Position numbers and translations under genes: made by a program
Assembly (NCBI GenBank): GCA_963922455.1
Contig: CAWUIO010000012.1
Span: 1 to 64,000 of the forward strand
DNA: 64,000 nucleotides
Source of the DNA: CAWUIO01 sp963922455
GTDB taxonomy: Bacteria > Bacteroidota > Bacteroidia > Cytophagales > Microscillaceae
Direction of reading: 5' to 3'
Shown: piece after piece, positions 8,280 to 17,860 of the stretch
Numbering within the stretch: position 1 is the first letter of the stretch
How the letters are laid out: the number at the start of each line of letters is the position of its first letter
The notes under the pieces: generated by a model
The model's input: only the letters and a program-made list of their open reading frames with translations
Database searches by the model: none
Told to the model about the DNA's origin: nothing

Positions 8280-9428
8280 TTAACGGAATTCCTCGGGAAG
8301 CTCTACTTGAGCTCCGGGCCTCACTCTGCAATCTCCGCAGGGATTGGGAAAAGTCTGAATGCTTTCTAATAAATCCAAAGGGATGAAGGTGTCTTTGGTC
8401 TGCACGGAGTAAGCCCCAAAGAAGCCTATGACTCTTTCGTCGGGATTATTTACATTAGAAATATTACCCCGGATACTCAATGGGGGCGGGTCAAATATTT
8501 CCCCGTTTATGGTAGCTAAAACCCCTACCCGGTCAAAAAACTCAAATGCCTCTTGGGACAATTGGTACTGCTCAACCTGGACATAATACTGACGGCTAGG
8601 AATAATATCTCGATTGGCAAAACGAAGGCCATCATCTTCAATAAAACCAACAATCTCGGTACGCCTCTGGGCTTCAAAAAAACGGTCACTCAAAGAGAGT
8701 ACATTCCCTTCTACATCGGTTTCCCGGATCCAACAATCGGATGCACCATTATCGACGGGGTCAAAGAGGCAACATATGCTGGACGAACTGAATCTGTCTT
8801 GGGTATTGATCCGGTAGATTCCGTTGAGTCGCCAAGAGTAAAAGGTATTTCCAGGTGGGTCTTGCCAGGTAGCAGATACTTCTACCCCCGATCGAGGAGT
8901 TAATTCGTTGGTACTGGGCACCTCAGTGAAGTTAAGCCCAATGGTATCGATAACCGGGGTAGCCAGCATCAATTGAGGGGTAGATTGATAGGTATTTCCT
9001 TCAACAATGATTTGCAAGGTATACGTCCGGCCTACGACTCCTCGAAAACCCTCGGGCGTACGGAAGTCACTGGGCCCTTCCACAAAGGTAACAGCCGGGC
9101 TACAGCCCATAGGATTGGAGTTAAATACCTCTTTTTTGATCAAATTGACCGTTTCAAGTGGGGTTACATTACCGAGGTCATCTATTAAACTTACCTCCGC
9201 ATCCTTGATGCGTTCTATGATACCTCCTTGAAGTACCCCCGCAAAGGGAGCAACTCGAGAGATAATTATTTCGTGCGGCCCCGCTTGATCCGTTATGAAC
9301 CCTTCCACTACCAAAGAGGGGTTTACTTCTCCCAAATCAATATCGGCGGGTGAGATACAGCTATTGGACAGTAAAAACAACACCCAAAGCGAGGGAACGA
9401 TATAAGAATAGTTAAAATGTGACTTCAT
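8280..9428 (-). CDS. DUF4249 family lipoprotein, partner of the TonB-dependent receptor
   Basis: A 382-residue protein. The ATG at 9428 is chosen because it gives a lipoprotein signal (hydrophobic SLWVLFLLSNS followed by C). The N-terminal VVEGFITDQAGPHEIIISR segment and the near-terminal CGDCR motif are hallmarks of DUF4249, a family found mostly in Bacteroidota next to TonB-dependent receptors. It is probably a surface or periplasmic accessory lipoprotein of the transporter. The start overlaps the end of the receptor gene by 17 bp, indicating translational coupling. The function of the family is not established. Confidence 0.85.
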   Translation of the reverse strand: MKSHFNYSYIVPSLWVLFLLSNSCISPADIDLGEVNPSLVVEGFITDQAGPHEIIISRVAPFAGVLQGGIIERIKDAEVSLIDDLGNVTPLETVNLIKKEVFNSNPMGCSPAVTFVEGPSDFRTPEGFRGVVGRTYTLQIIVEGNTYQSTPQLMLATPVIDTIGLNFTEVPSTNELTPRSGVEVSATWQDPPGNTFYSWRLNGIYRINTQDRFSSSSICCLFDPVDNGASDCWIRETDVEGNVLSLSDRFFEAQRRTEIVGFIEDDGLRFANRDIIPSRQYYVQVEQYQLSQEAFEFFDRVGVLATINGEIFDPPPLSIRGNISNVNNPDERVIGFFGAYSVQTKDTFIPLDLLESIQTFPNPCGDCRVRPGAQVELPEEFR

Positions 9429-11808
9429 AGCTAATCGTAGGAAATGGAGAGCCAACAATGGATAATTGATAAGCTTGAGGGGGTGCGCCTTCGATATCCT
9501 GAAAGAATACCGAGAAGGGGTTTTCCCTTCCGTACAGGTTATACACTCCAAGAGTCCAGTCTCCATTCAAAATTTTACTTTTGTTTGGTATTTTAAACTT
9601 AAGGGAAACATCCAAGCGGTGGTTGGCCGCAGCCCGGGCATTATTACGATCATTGTAAAGGGCCAGGTCTAATCCCTCGTAAAAAAACTTGCCCTCAGGC
9701 AGGGTGACCGGGCGGCCAGAACTATACGTGAAAATAAAAGATAAGGTGGTATTGGCCCCTAAGCGATAATTGCCCGTAAAGTTGAAATTGTGGGGAGAGT
9801 CTAGGTTGCCGGGAAAACGACGGCCCTCGTTGAGGGTTTCTACCGAAAACGTATTGTCTACAGTACGCCAAATGCGCGAATACGTGTAGCTAAACCATCC
9901 GTTTAGGCGTCCCTTTTCTTTCTTTATATACAATTCTACCCCATACGAGGTGCCGGTGGCGGGTATCAGCTCTGTTTCAAGATTAGGATTGATAAATAAA
10001 TCAGCCCCTTCTTTGTACTCAACTAAGTTATCTAGATCTTTATAATACCCTTCTAAAGAGACCTCATAGCGGTTTCCCTTAAGGTTTTTGAATAGGCCCA
10101 GCGAGAATTGTCGTACTTGCTGAGGTTTGATATACGGATCGCTCAGTTTCCAAATATCGGTAGGCAGGATGCTATTTGTATTGGTGATGAGGTGTATGTA
10201 CTGAAACGATTGACTAAACCCTCCTTTGATAGAACTGCTAGGGCTCAAGGTATAGCGAAATTGAACGCGGGGTTCCCAGCCATCATACTCTTGGATGCTA
10301 CCCGAACTGATTTCGCTGCTGCCCGTAATGGAGTTGGGACTTCGGGGCTGATTGGGATCATACGTGGTGACAGTCCCAGGCCCTCGGTCACTAAAACGCG
10401 AATAGCGAATCCCGTAGGTTATGCCCAGCTTTTGGGTGATGTCCCATTCGTGTTGCGCGTAAAAACCCATCTCGATCCCCCGTTCCGGATCTAAGCGGAT
10501 AGCCAGAGCTTCCGAATCGCCTATGGGGTTTTGCTCACCCAGTTCATTTCGTATATGGGTTACTTGGGCGCCTACTTTAAACAGGCTATTTTCTTTGGGG
10601 GCCCAGTCTAAGGCTATGTTTCCTTGATGATGTAGAATTTTAGACTCGATCTCGATAGGGTTGGCCTGCTCATTATCAATACGGGCCGCCCGATACCGAC
10701 TTTGGATTAAGTCTACATGCAGCGATAGCTTCTCACTGAGGGTAGAGTTCCAACGGATAACGTGGGCTCGGTTTGACCATTCATTCGTGACCTGGCTAGC
10801 AAAATCAAACCGGTCTCGGCTTTGATAAAAGGAATATTCCAGGTCATTTTTATCATTCAGGAGATAACTGGCAATGAAGTTAACGTCCCAAAAGTTGGCA
10901 TCGCTATTGGAGATATTGGGGTCATTCGACTGTTTTAGCAACCATTTTGGATAGGCAAACCTGCCAGCCATCATAATCGAGAGTTTGTCTTTGACCAAGG
11001 GGCCCCCAGCACTGAAACGGGAGGCCACAATACCGGCCGAAACATCACCTGCCCAATGACCAAAATTTCCTTTTCTATAATTTACATCTATTACCGAGGA
11101 AGCCCTTCCTCCATAACTGGCGGGTACTACGCCTTTATAAAGAGAGACATTTCTTACCACGCTTGAGTTGAAACTTGAGAAAAAACCAAAGAGATGGGAG
11201 GGATTGTACAAGGTCGCCCCTCCAAGCAGTAAGAGGTTTTGATCAGTACCCCCACCTCGTACAGAAAAACCACTGGATGCTTCGCCTTGGGTAATAACTC
11301 CTGGGAGCAAAGTCAAACTTTTTAGTATATCGACTTCACCCGCCAAGGGGGGCAAGGATTTGATAGACTCAAGGTCTAGTACGTTTTTACCCACCGTTTT
11401 ACTGCTCACGTTCCGGTCGGCCGATTCTGATTCAATCACAACCTCATCCAAGGAGGTAACTTCTTCTTTTAACCTGAAATTTAAACGCCAGGGGCCTACG
11501 ACCTTTACTTTTTTAATGGTGGTTTCGTAACCGACCACCGTCACTCGGAAGGTGTAAAGGCCGGGGAAAAGAGGTACAGAATATTTCCCTTCAAAATCAG
11601 AGATGACCAGGGTGTCTAATTCGTCGATGGTAATGTTGGCGCCTATTAACTTCTCACCACTCCTGGGGTTAAATACTTCTCCCCGTATGTTGTAAGGCGG
11701 TGGCTTGACGGGTTTGGTCCCGATTATCTTAAAACGCTCTTGAGCGATAAGCTGGGTAAAAGAGCAAAATCCCCAAATGAGCCAGCAGGCCCAGTAAAAT
11801 TTCCTCAT
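9412..11808 (-). CDS. TonB-dependent outer-membrane receptor with carboxypeptidase-like domain
   Basis: A 798-residue protein with a signal peptide ending LIAQ. Residues of about 40-115 form a CarboxypepD-regulatory-like beta-sandwich (GEVFNPRSGEKLIGANITI). A TonB plug domain follows (LPPLAGEVDILKSLTLLPGV, FSVRGGGTDQNLLLLGGATLY), and then a barrel of 22 strands to a C-terminal aromatic residue. It probably imports a siderophore, peptide or other large nutrient with TonB/ExbBD energy. With the overlapping DUF4249 gene it forms a two-gene operon. It is not a SusC/SusD pair: no SusD is present and the receptor is shorter than SusC. Confidence 0.9.
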   Translation of the reverse strand: MRKFYWACWLIWGFCSFTQLIAQERFKIIGTKPVKPPPYNIRGEVFNPRSGEKLIGANITIDELDTLVISDFEGKYSVPLFPGLYTFRVTVVGYETTIKKVKVVGPWRLNFRLKEEVTSLDEVVIESESADRNVSSKTVGKNVLDLESIKSLPPLAGEVDILKSLTLLPGVITQGEASSGFSVRGGGTDQNLLLLGGATLYNPSHLFGFFSSFNSSVVRNVSLYKGVVPASYGGRASSVIDVNYRKGNFGHWAGDVSAGIVASRFSAGGPLVKDKLSIMMAGRFAYPKWLLKQSNDPNISNSDANFWDVNFIASYLLNDKNDLEYSFYQSRDRFDFASQVTNEWSNRAHVIRWNSTLSEKLSLHVDLIQSRYRAARIDNEQANPIEIESKILHHQGNIALDWAPKENSLFKVGAQVTHIRNELGEQNPIGDSEALAIRLDPERGIEMGFYAQHEWDITQKLGITYGIRYSRFSDRGPGTVTTYDPNQPRSPNSITGSSEISSGSIQEYDGWEPRVQFRYTLSPSSSIKGGFSQSFQYIHLITNTNSILPTDIWKLSDPYIKPQQVRQFSLGLFKNLKGNRYEVSLEGYYKDLDNLVEYKEGADLFINPNLETELIPATGTSYGVELYIKKEKGRLNGWFSYTYSRIWRTVDNTFSVETLNEGRRFPGNLDSPHNFNFTGNYRLGANTTLSFIFTYSSGRPVTLPEGKFFYEGLDLALYNDRNNARAAANHRLDVSLKFKIPNKSKILNGDWTLGVYNLYGRENPFSVFFQDIEGAPPQAYQLSIVGSPFPTISYEVTF

Positions 11809-12003
11809 AGAGGCTCATGGTTAAATGTGTGTCTTTGGTGATACCCCAGATTGGTAAGTACGTAAATGTAAGGCGGAGGCCAGAAACGAACAAGAATCCC
11901 AGCCCTCTTGCACCAAAATTTCTAGTTAATATGCCAGAAAATGCCAAATATTGTGCTGAATATGGAAAATACGTAGCAATTCCTTTGCTCATTAGCCAGA
12001 TAT

Positions 12004-12133
12004 GGGGCTGCCCCCGGCTTAGGTAATTTAGGGCATCATTTCCCGAGGGTGCCAGCCGGGGTCGGGCTTTCACTACTCGCCGGCCAGCCCACATCCAGCG
12101 GCGGGCTCAAACATGCCGTTCTATCCCTCAGCC
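12004..12133 (-). repeat. Interspersed structured repeat, copy 4
   Basis: Plus-strand reading GGGGCTGCCCCCGGC, variable loop, GCCGGGGTCGGGCT, CACTACTCGCCGGCC, GGCGGGCTCAAACATGCCG, TATCCCTCAGCC. The stem is the CCCCGGC isoform. It is one of three copies not next to a gene 3' end: it lies between the divergent TonB receptor and permease genes. The rest of the 11809-12445 gap holds AT-rich promoter DNA. Confidence 0.85.
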
Positions 12134-12293
12134 AACAAAAAGTTTTGGGCAAAAGAAGCTTTCAGAACCTTGGCTTGAAAAGCCTGTATTTTTGTACAAA
12201 GGGCAAGGGTTCTGTCAAATCGGGCAAAGTATAGGTTGCAGAGTTATCGGCTATATGGAATAGGCTGTTCATACAAAACCGTTCGTTTTCGGA

Positions 12294-12315
12294 TACTTTT
12301 TCGTCCACTCAAGTA
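12294..12315 (+). promoter_or_regulatory. Dyad TACTT-N12-AAGTA, putative upstream activator site (copy 1)
   Basis: An inverted repeat of 5-bp arms, embedded in a conserved TCGGATACTT...AAGTACAATTTCC context. It is repeated upstream of the next permease gene with the same arm spacing and the same 65-bp distance to the sigma-54-like promoter. Confidence 0.5.
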
Positions 12316-12380
12316 CAATTTCCGTCTATACCCACTAGCATAAAACCCCTAAATGTGCTAAAAAGCCTTGTTTTTCAAAC

Positions 12381-12395
12381 TGGCACGACCCTAGA
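12381..12395 (+). promoter_or_regulatory. Sigma-54-like promoter of permease gene 1
   Basis: TGGCACGACCCTAGA matches the -24 half of the sigma-54 consensus TGGCACGnnnnTTGC perfectly. The -12 half has T and G but lacks the final C. The 15 bases are identical to the element upstream of the second permease gene, in a region otherwise diverged. It lies about 50 bp before the start codon. Confidence 0.5.
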
Positions 12396-12445
12396 ATACA
12401 TTATATTACCTAGGTCATCCTACTCAAATCCTAATGATTGTAGCC

Positions 12446-14830
12446 ATGTGGAGAAACTATCTAAAAATCGCATATCGAAATATTATAAAAAATAAAGTCT
12501 ACTCCTTTATCAATATCAGCGGTCTGGCTATTGGCATGGCTGTGGCTATGTTGATTGGTTTATGGATTTACGAGGAGATGATCTATAATCACAATCACCA
12601 AAATTACCCTCGCATCGCTCAAGTATTACAAAACCAGACGGTAAATGAGGAAACGTATACCTTAGCCGCCATGCCCCGCCCCTTGGAAATGACCCTAAGA
12701 GATCAATACGCTAATGACATTGAGTACCTCAGCATGACCTCTTGGGACGATGATCATATCCTCAATTACAAGGGGCATATGATTACCAGAACCGGTAATT
12801 TTTTTCAGGCAGATTTCCCCAAGATTTTGACGCTGGATATGGCATACGGCTCAATAGATGGTTTAAAAGATCCCAAATCTATTCTCTTATCCGAAGCCAC
12901 AGCCCAGGCGCTTTTTGGCTTTGAAGACCCTACAGGAAAGTTAGTCAAGCTGGACAACCAAGCCAGCTTAAAAGTAAGTGGCGTTTATAAAGACCTGCCC
13001 AAAAACTCTTACTTTCTTGATTTAGGCTTCATGGCTTCATGGGAATGGTATTTAACTACTGAAGAATGGGCCCGCGAGGCAATAGACCAGTGGGATGATA
13101 ATTCTTTCCAAGTTTTTGTCCAACTTAAGCCCCATGCTAGCATGGCCAGGGTCTCTCAAAAAATTAAGGATGTCAAGCTACAAGCAGATACCAGCCTGAC
13201 TCGATATAATCCTCAAATTTTCTTATTCCCGATGGATGATTGGAATTTGTACGGGGAATTTAAAAACGGAGAAAACATAGGGGGCAAAATTACTTATATA
13301 TGGCTATTTGGATGTATTGGAGCTTTTGTTTTACTTCTGGCTTGTATCAATTTTACCAATTTGAGTACAGCCCGCTCAGAAAAAAAAGCCAAGGAGGTGG
13401 GTGTCCGCAAAGTAATCGGATCCCTTAAAAGCCAGTTGATTGGGCAGTTCTTATCCGAATCCTGCTTAACCTCGTTTTTTGCCTTTCTACTCTCTCTATT
13501 ATTAGTGGAGTTTATGCTCCCCAATTTTAATTTAATCGCTGATAAAGATATTTCCATACCTTGGTCCAGTCCAGGATTTTACCTAGTGTCGCTGGGTTTT
13601 ACTTCCTTTACAGGCATCCTGGCAGGTTTGTACCCAGCCTTTTATCTATCGTCTTTTCGCCCGGTTGCCGTATTAAAGGGTTCCTACCGAACGGGAAAAC
13701 GTGCCTCCCTTCCCCGTAAAGTCTTGGTAGAGGTTCAGTTTACCGTTTCAGTTACCCTTATTATCGGTACGATGACTATTTACCGCCAAATTCAATTTGT
13801 CAAAAACCGGCCGGTTGGGTACGAACGGGAGGGCCTGATTATGATTCGGCAAAACTCACCCGTGTATAAAGGAAAAATTGATATTTTAAGACGTGAATTA
13901 ACCCAAGCGGAGGCTATCACCCACATCGGACAATCAAGCAGCCCTTTAACGGCAATATGGTCCAACCGAAACGGCTTTGAGTGGAAAGGAAAAGGCCCGA
14001 ATATGGAAGGTGATTTTGCGGCTATTTGGGTAGGAAATGAGTTTGGGAACACGGTAAATTGGACGATAACCCAGGGAAGGGACTTCTCCAAAGATTTTGC
14101 CAGTGATTCTGCGGCTATTATACTAAACGAAGCCGCAGTAAAATTTATGAAAATCCAAGATCCTGTGGGGATGGAGATCTTAGATGATCGTAAAAACCGC
14201 TACCACGTGATAGGTGTAATTAAAGATATGATCCAACAGAACCCAGCTAGCCCCGTTCGACAGACCCTTTACTTTCAGGCTGGTTCTTATCAATCTTGGT
14301 ATACTCTTAGACTTCATCCAGAAAAAAGTTTCCGAGAATCCTTGGCAAAAGTTAAAACGGTTTTCGCTGAGGTTTTGCCCCAAGTTCCTTTTGAGTATAC
14401 CTTTGTAGATGAACGTTATGCCCGCAAATTTCAAGATGAAGAAAGGATTGGAACCCTTGCCGGAGTGTTTACCATCTTGGCCATCCTAATTAGTTGTTTA
14501 GGACTTTTCGGACTTGCCTCGTATATGGCCGAAAAACGTATGAAGGAAATTGGGATACGGAAAGTATTAGGAGCTTCTGTTAGTCAATTATGGCAGTTAC
14601 TTTCTTATGACTTCTTGATTTTGGTTTTAATTTCTTCTGCCCTTTCAGTACCGATTGCGTATTATTACCTTAATACATGGTTAGGGAGCTATGAGATACA
14701 CACCGAACTGTCTTGGTGGGTTTTTGCCTTATCCACCGGAGGAGCCGTGCTGATTACCCTACTCACCGTAAGCTACCAAGCGCTCAAAGCGGCTACGCTA
14801 AATCCGGTTGAAGTATTAAAAGATGAGTAG
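12446..14830 (+). CDS. FtsX/MacB-type ABC transporter permease, tandem copy 1
   Basis: A 794-residue permease. The ATG at 12446 is preferred over one 12 bp upstream because it aligns with the start of the downstream paralogue (MWRNYLKIAYRNI against MWKNYVKIALRNL). An N-terminal membrane segment is followed by a MacB-type periplasmic core domain, an FtsX domain with three membrane segments (from about residue 285), a second MacB-type periplasmic domain, and a second FtsX domain at the C-terminus (residues 670-794, ending ATLNPVEVLKDE). Such permeases usually pair with a separate MacB/LolD-type ATPase that is not in this window. Export of lipoproteins, peptides or toxic compounds is possible. 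Confidence 0.9.
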   Translation: MWRNYLKIAYRNIIKNKVYSFINISGLAIGMAVAMLIGLWIYEEMIYNHNHQNYPRIAQVLQNQTVNEETYTLAAMPRPLEMTLRDQYANDIEYLSMTSWDDDHILNYKGHMITRTGNFFQADFPKILTLDMAYGSIDGLKDPKSILLSEATAQALFGFEDPTGKLVKLDNQASLKVSGVYKDLPKNSYFLDLGFMASWEWYLTTEEWAREAIDQWDDNSFQVFVQLKPHASMARVSQKIKDVKLQADTSLTRYNPQIFLFPMDDWNLYGEFKNGENIGGKITYIWLFGCIGAFVLLLACINFTNLSTARSEKKAKEVGVRKVIGSLKSQLIGQFLSESCLTSFFAFLLSLLLVEFMLPNFNLIADKDISIPWSSPGFYLVSLGFTSFTGILAGLYPAFYLSSFRPVAVLKGSYRTGKRASLPRKVLVEVQFTVSVTLIIGTMTIYRQIQFVKNRPVGYEREGLIMIRQNSPVYKGKIDILRRELTQAEAITHIGQSSSPLTAIWSNRNGFEWKGKGPNMEGDFAAIWVGNEFGNTVNWTITQGRDFSKDFASDSAAIILNEAAVKFMKIQDPVGMEILDDRKNRYHVIGVIKDMIQQNPASPVRQTLYFQAGSYQSWYTLRLHPEKSFRESLAKVKTVFAEVLPQVPFEYTFVDERYARKFQDEERIGTLAGVFTILAILISCLGLFGLASYMAEKRMKEIGIRKVLGASVSQLWQLLSYDFLILVLISSALSVPIAYYYLNTWLGSYEIHTELSWWVFALSTGGAVLITLLTVSYQALKAATLNPVEVLKDE

Positions 14831-14907
14831 TGTGGAGAAAATAATCTCTTGACCTTTTTAGCAAAATATCGCTAGGGGACAAGGGCCAAAAATCGACCGC
14901 AATCGGA

Positions 14908-14929
14908 TACTTAGACGTTCACATAAGTA
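14908..14929 (+). promoter_or_regulatory. Dyad TACTT-N12-AAGTA, putative upstream activator site (copy 2)
   Basis: Same arms, same 12-bp spacer length and same flanks (TCGGATACTT, AAGTACAATTTCC) as the site before permease gene 1. It lies 65 bp from the sigma-54-like promoter, consistent with binding of an NtrC-type activator. Confidence 0.5.
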
Positions 14930-14994
14930 CAATTTCCAAATATGTATTGAGGAAAATATTTACTATAAAGTCTAAAAAGCCCCATTTTACAAAC

Positions 14995-15009
14995 TGGCAC
15001 GACCCTAGA
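14995..15009 (+). promoter_or_regulatory. Sigma-54-like promoter of permease gene 2
   Basis: TGGCACGACCCTAGA, identical to the element at 12381-12395, about 50 bp before the GTG start of the second permease. Confidence 0.5.
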
Positions 15010-15059
15010 TTATATAGTTTTAATAATACCCATATACCATAACCCAAACCTTTGAAGCC

Positions 15060-17447
15060 GTGTGGAAAAATTATGTGAAAATTGCCTTACGTAATTTATT
15101 GAAGAACAAAGTTTATTCTTTTATCAATATTATAGGTTTATCCATTGGGATGGCCGTAGCCATTTTGATAGGTTTGTGGATACATGATGAAACTACATAC
15201 AATCACTATCATAAGAATTATCCACACATTGCCCAGGTATTTCAACACCAAAGCTCCAACGAGGCTTCATACACCTTTGGGGCTATGCCCCGTCCTTTAG
15301 AAATGGCCATTCGAAATCAATATGGAGATGATATTGAGTATTTCAGTATGTCTTCTTGGAACAGTGAGCATATTCTGAATTATAAAAATAAAACCTTCAA
15401 CAAGGAAGGGAACTTCTTCCAGAGTGACTTCCCCAAAATGCTAAACCTAAACATGGTGTATGGCAGTACAGGTGGCCTACAAGATTCCAAGTCAATCTTA
15501 CTTTCTCGCTCTACCTCGGAGGCACTATTTGGAAATATAGACCCGGTTGGCAAGATTATAAAGCTAAATAACCAAGCCAGTATGACCGTACAAGGTGTCT
15601 ACGAGGATCTTCCTCAAAACACCACTTTTCAAAGTTTGGAATTTATGGCGCATTGGGATTGGTATTTAAGCACCAATGTTTGGGCCCGCAATGCTATTGA
15701 TCAATGGAATAATAGCTCCTTTCAAATGTATTTACAGCTAAAACCTCATGCCACTATGGAAGGGTTTTCTGATAAAATTAAAGATTTGAAACTGGAAGGA
15801 GATACCTCATTGGCTCGTTACAATCCTCAGGTCTTCTTATTTCCCATGGATGAGTGGCACTTATACGATGAGTTTAAAGATCGGGCCCAAGTGGGTGGGG
15901 CCATCACCTATGTTTGGCTTTTTGGGATCATTGGAGCCTTCGTTCTATTATTAGCTTGTATCAATTTTACCAACTTAAGTACAGCCCGATCCGAAAAGAA
16001 GGCAAAAGAAGTAGGCGTACGCAAAGTGATTGGCTCCCTAAAGTCTCAATTAATCGGACAGTTTTTATCCGAATCCTTGATGACTACTTTGCTGGCTCTC
16101 TTCTTATCCTTACTACTTGTACAATTAGTCCTTCCCAGCTTTAACCTCATTGCTGATAAAGATATCAGTTTACCTTGGACTAATCCGTTTTTTTACGCCA
16201 TTTGTCTAGCTTTTACCGTATTGACAGGCGTATTAGCCGGTTTGTACCCAGCCTTATACCTGTCCTCCTTTCAACCCGTTAAAGTGTTAAAAGGCTCCTT
16301 CCGTTCAGGCAAGCGGGCTGCCTTGCCTCGCAAAGTCTTGGTAGTAGTACAGTTTACGGTATCGGTTACGCTTATCATTGGTACGATCACGGTTTATCGT
16401 CAGATACAGTTCGTCAAAAATCGTCCGGTTGGCTACGAAAGGGAAGGTTTAGTGATGGTTCAACAAAACTCGCGAGACTTTCTTGGCAAATTAGATGTAT
16501 TGAAACAAGAATTAACTAAAGAGGGGGCCATTACACATATTTCAGAATCCAGCAGTCCTATTACAGGGCTTTGGTCTAATATCAATGGTTTTACGTGGCC
16601 CGATAAGGATCCCAACTTAGAGGGAGAGTTTGGGATAACGTGGGTCAGTCATGACTTTGGTAAAACCGTCGATTGGAAGATCAAAGAAGGGCGGGATTTT
16701 TCCAGGGAGTTTGCGACCGACTCAAATGCCATTATTTTGAATGAGGCTGCCGTAAAATTTATTGGGCTTGAAGATCCGGTAGGGATGACCATCACAAGCG
16801 GGGATGGAGAAGAGTTTAAAGTGATAGGGACCATTCAAGATATTATACAGCAAAGCCCAAATCGCCCCGTTCGGCAAACCCTGTATTTCTTAAGCTCTCC
16901 GGAAAGCTCCAGTTACTTTAATCTACGGCTCAACCCAGAAAAGAGTGCCCGTGAGTCATTAGCTACCATTGAGTCAGTCTTTAATACAATCATTCCGGCC
17001 GCTCCGTTTCAGTACGAATTTGTAGACGATGTATATGCCGAAAAGTTTGAAAATGAAGAACGCATCGGAACCTTAGCTGGGGTATTTACAGTATTAGCGA
17101 TTTTAATCAGCTGTTTGGGCTTGTTCGGACTAGCCTCGTACATGGCCGAAAAACGCATGAAAGAAATAGGAATCCGCAAAGTGTTGGGGGCCTCCGTGGT
17201 CCAACTCTGGCAATTACTCTCCTATGACTTCTTAGTCTTGGTCTTAATCTCTTCTGGCATTGCCATACCCATTGCCTATTATTTCCTAAATGGCTGGCTG
17301 GAAAACTACGAGATTCACACCGAAGTATCCTTGTTAGTGTTCTTGATGGCCGGAGCTGGGGCCGTGATCATTACCTTAATCACGGTGAGCTACCAAGCTT
17401 TAAAAGCCGCTACTTTAAATCCGGTAGAGGTGTTAAAAGACGAATAG
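15060..17447 (+). CDS. FtsX/MacB-type ABC transporter permease, tandem copy 2
   Basis: A 795-residue paralogue of the preceding gene with the same domain order: N-terminal membrane segment, MacB-type periplasmic domain, FtsX, second periplasmic domain, FtsX. Long identical stretches cover the membrane domains (for example KKAKEVGVRKVIGSLKSQL and GTLAGVFTVLAILISCLGL), while the periplasmic domains differ more. The start is GTG, in the same GCCRTGTGG context as the ATG of copy 1. Because it has its own promoter region, it can be expressed separately. A strong terminator follows. Confidence 0.9.
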   Translation: MWKNYVKIALRNLLKNKVYSFINIIGLSIGMAVAILIGLWIHDETTYNHYHKNYPHIAQVFQHQSSNEASYTFGAMPRPLEMAIRNQYGDDIEYFSMSSWNSEHILNYKNKTFNKEGNFFQSDFPKMLNLNMVYGSTGGLQDSKSILLSRSTSEALFGNIDPVGKIIKLNNQASMTVQGVYEDLPQNTTFQSLEFMAHWDWYLSTNVWARNAIDQWNNSSFQMYLQLKPHATMEGFSDKIKDLKLEGDTSLARYNPQVFLFPMDEWHLYDEFKDRAQVGGAITYVWLFGIIGAFVLLLACINFTNLSTARSEKKAKEVGVRKVIGSLKSQLIGQFLSESLMTTLLALFLSLLLVQLVLPSFNLIADKDISLPWTNPFFYAICLAFTVLTGVLAGLYPALYLSSFQPVKVLKGSFRSGKRAALPRKVLVVVQFTVSVTLIIGTITVYRQIQFVKNRPVGYEREGLVMVQQNSRDFLGKLDVLKQELTKEGAITHISESSSPITGLWSNINGFTWPDKDPNLEGEFGITWVSHDFGKTVDWKIKEGRDFSREFATDSNAIILNEAAVKFIGLEDPVGMTITSGDGEEFKVIGTIQDIIQQSPNRPVRQTLYFLSSPESSSYFNLRLNPEKSARESLATIESVFNTIIPAAPFQYEFVDDVYAEKFENEERIGTLAGVFTVLAILISCLGLFGLASYMAEKRMKEIGIRKVLGASVVQLWQLLSYDFLVLVLISSGIAIPIAYYFLNGWLENYEIHTEVSLLVFLMAGAGAVIITLITVSYQALKAATLNPVEVLKDE

Positions 17448-17501
17448 CAGCCTAATCACCCAAGTATACCTAAAAAACTTGACCTCTTATTTACTATGTA
17501 T

Positions 17502-17546
17502 AAACTCCTAAGCATTTCATGAGAAGTTGCTTAGGAGTTTTCTTTT
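17502..17546 (+). terminator. Rho-independent terminator after permease gene 2
   Basis: Stem AAACTCCTAAGCA / TGCTTAGGAGTTT with a 13-nt loop, followed by TCTTTTT. It lies about 55 bp after the stop codon. Confidence 0.9.
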
Positions 17547-17627
17547 TAACATTATCATAACGCTTCATATAAGTATATTTCTAGACTTTTACGTTGAAGA
17601 TTAGTGCACTTTTTGCTATTTGCCTTT

Positions 17628-17735
17628 ATGGAAACCACAAAATTACGATATGCCGCTATTATCGCTATTGCCAGTACCCTTATTTTTTTGATGGCTTGGG
17701 AGGCTTCGCGCAGTCGAGAGGCTCTGGCTTCGTGA
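17628..17735 (+). CDS. Possible 35-residue membrane peptide
   Basis: ATG at 17628 opens a 35-codon frame encoding METTKLRY followed by a hydrophobic stretch (AAIIAIASTLIFLMAW) and a short polar tail (EASRSREALAS). This looks like a single-span membrane peptide. Its last 30 bp overlap a DNA module also seen at about 36482-36530 near another repeat copy, so the frame may be accidental. It lies between the permease terminator and repeat copy 5. Confidence 0.25.
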   Translation: METTKLRYAAIIAIASTLIFLMAWEASRSREALAS

Positions 17736-17860
17736 CGTAATTACTTGGCCTCTGGCCAAAAGGAACTGAGTGGAGACTTGGCCCTAGCAGGTGCGAGCTA
17801 AGTACTTTTCGTTATTTCCCACCCATCTCTACTCTCACTTCTCTGCTCTCTCTTTTCTTT

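Noticed and set aside
11817..12026. A 69-codon plus-strand frame in the region between the TonB receptor and permease genes
   Set aside because: Overlaps the start region of the receptor promoter and runs into the repeat; composition is not protein-like.
12446..17447. Transposon-borne origin of the duplicated permeases
   Set aside because: No transposase, terminal inverted repeats or target-site duplication were seen; a simple tandem duplication explains the data.
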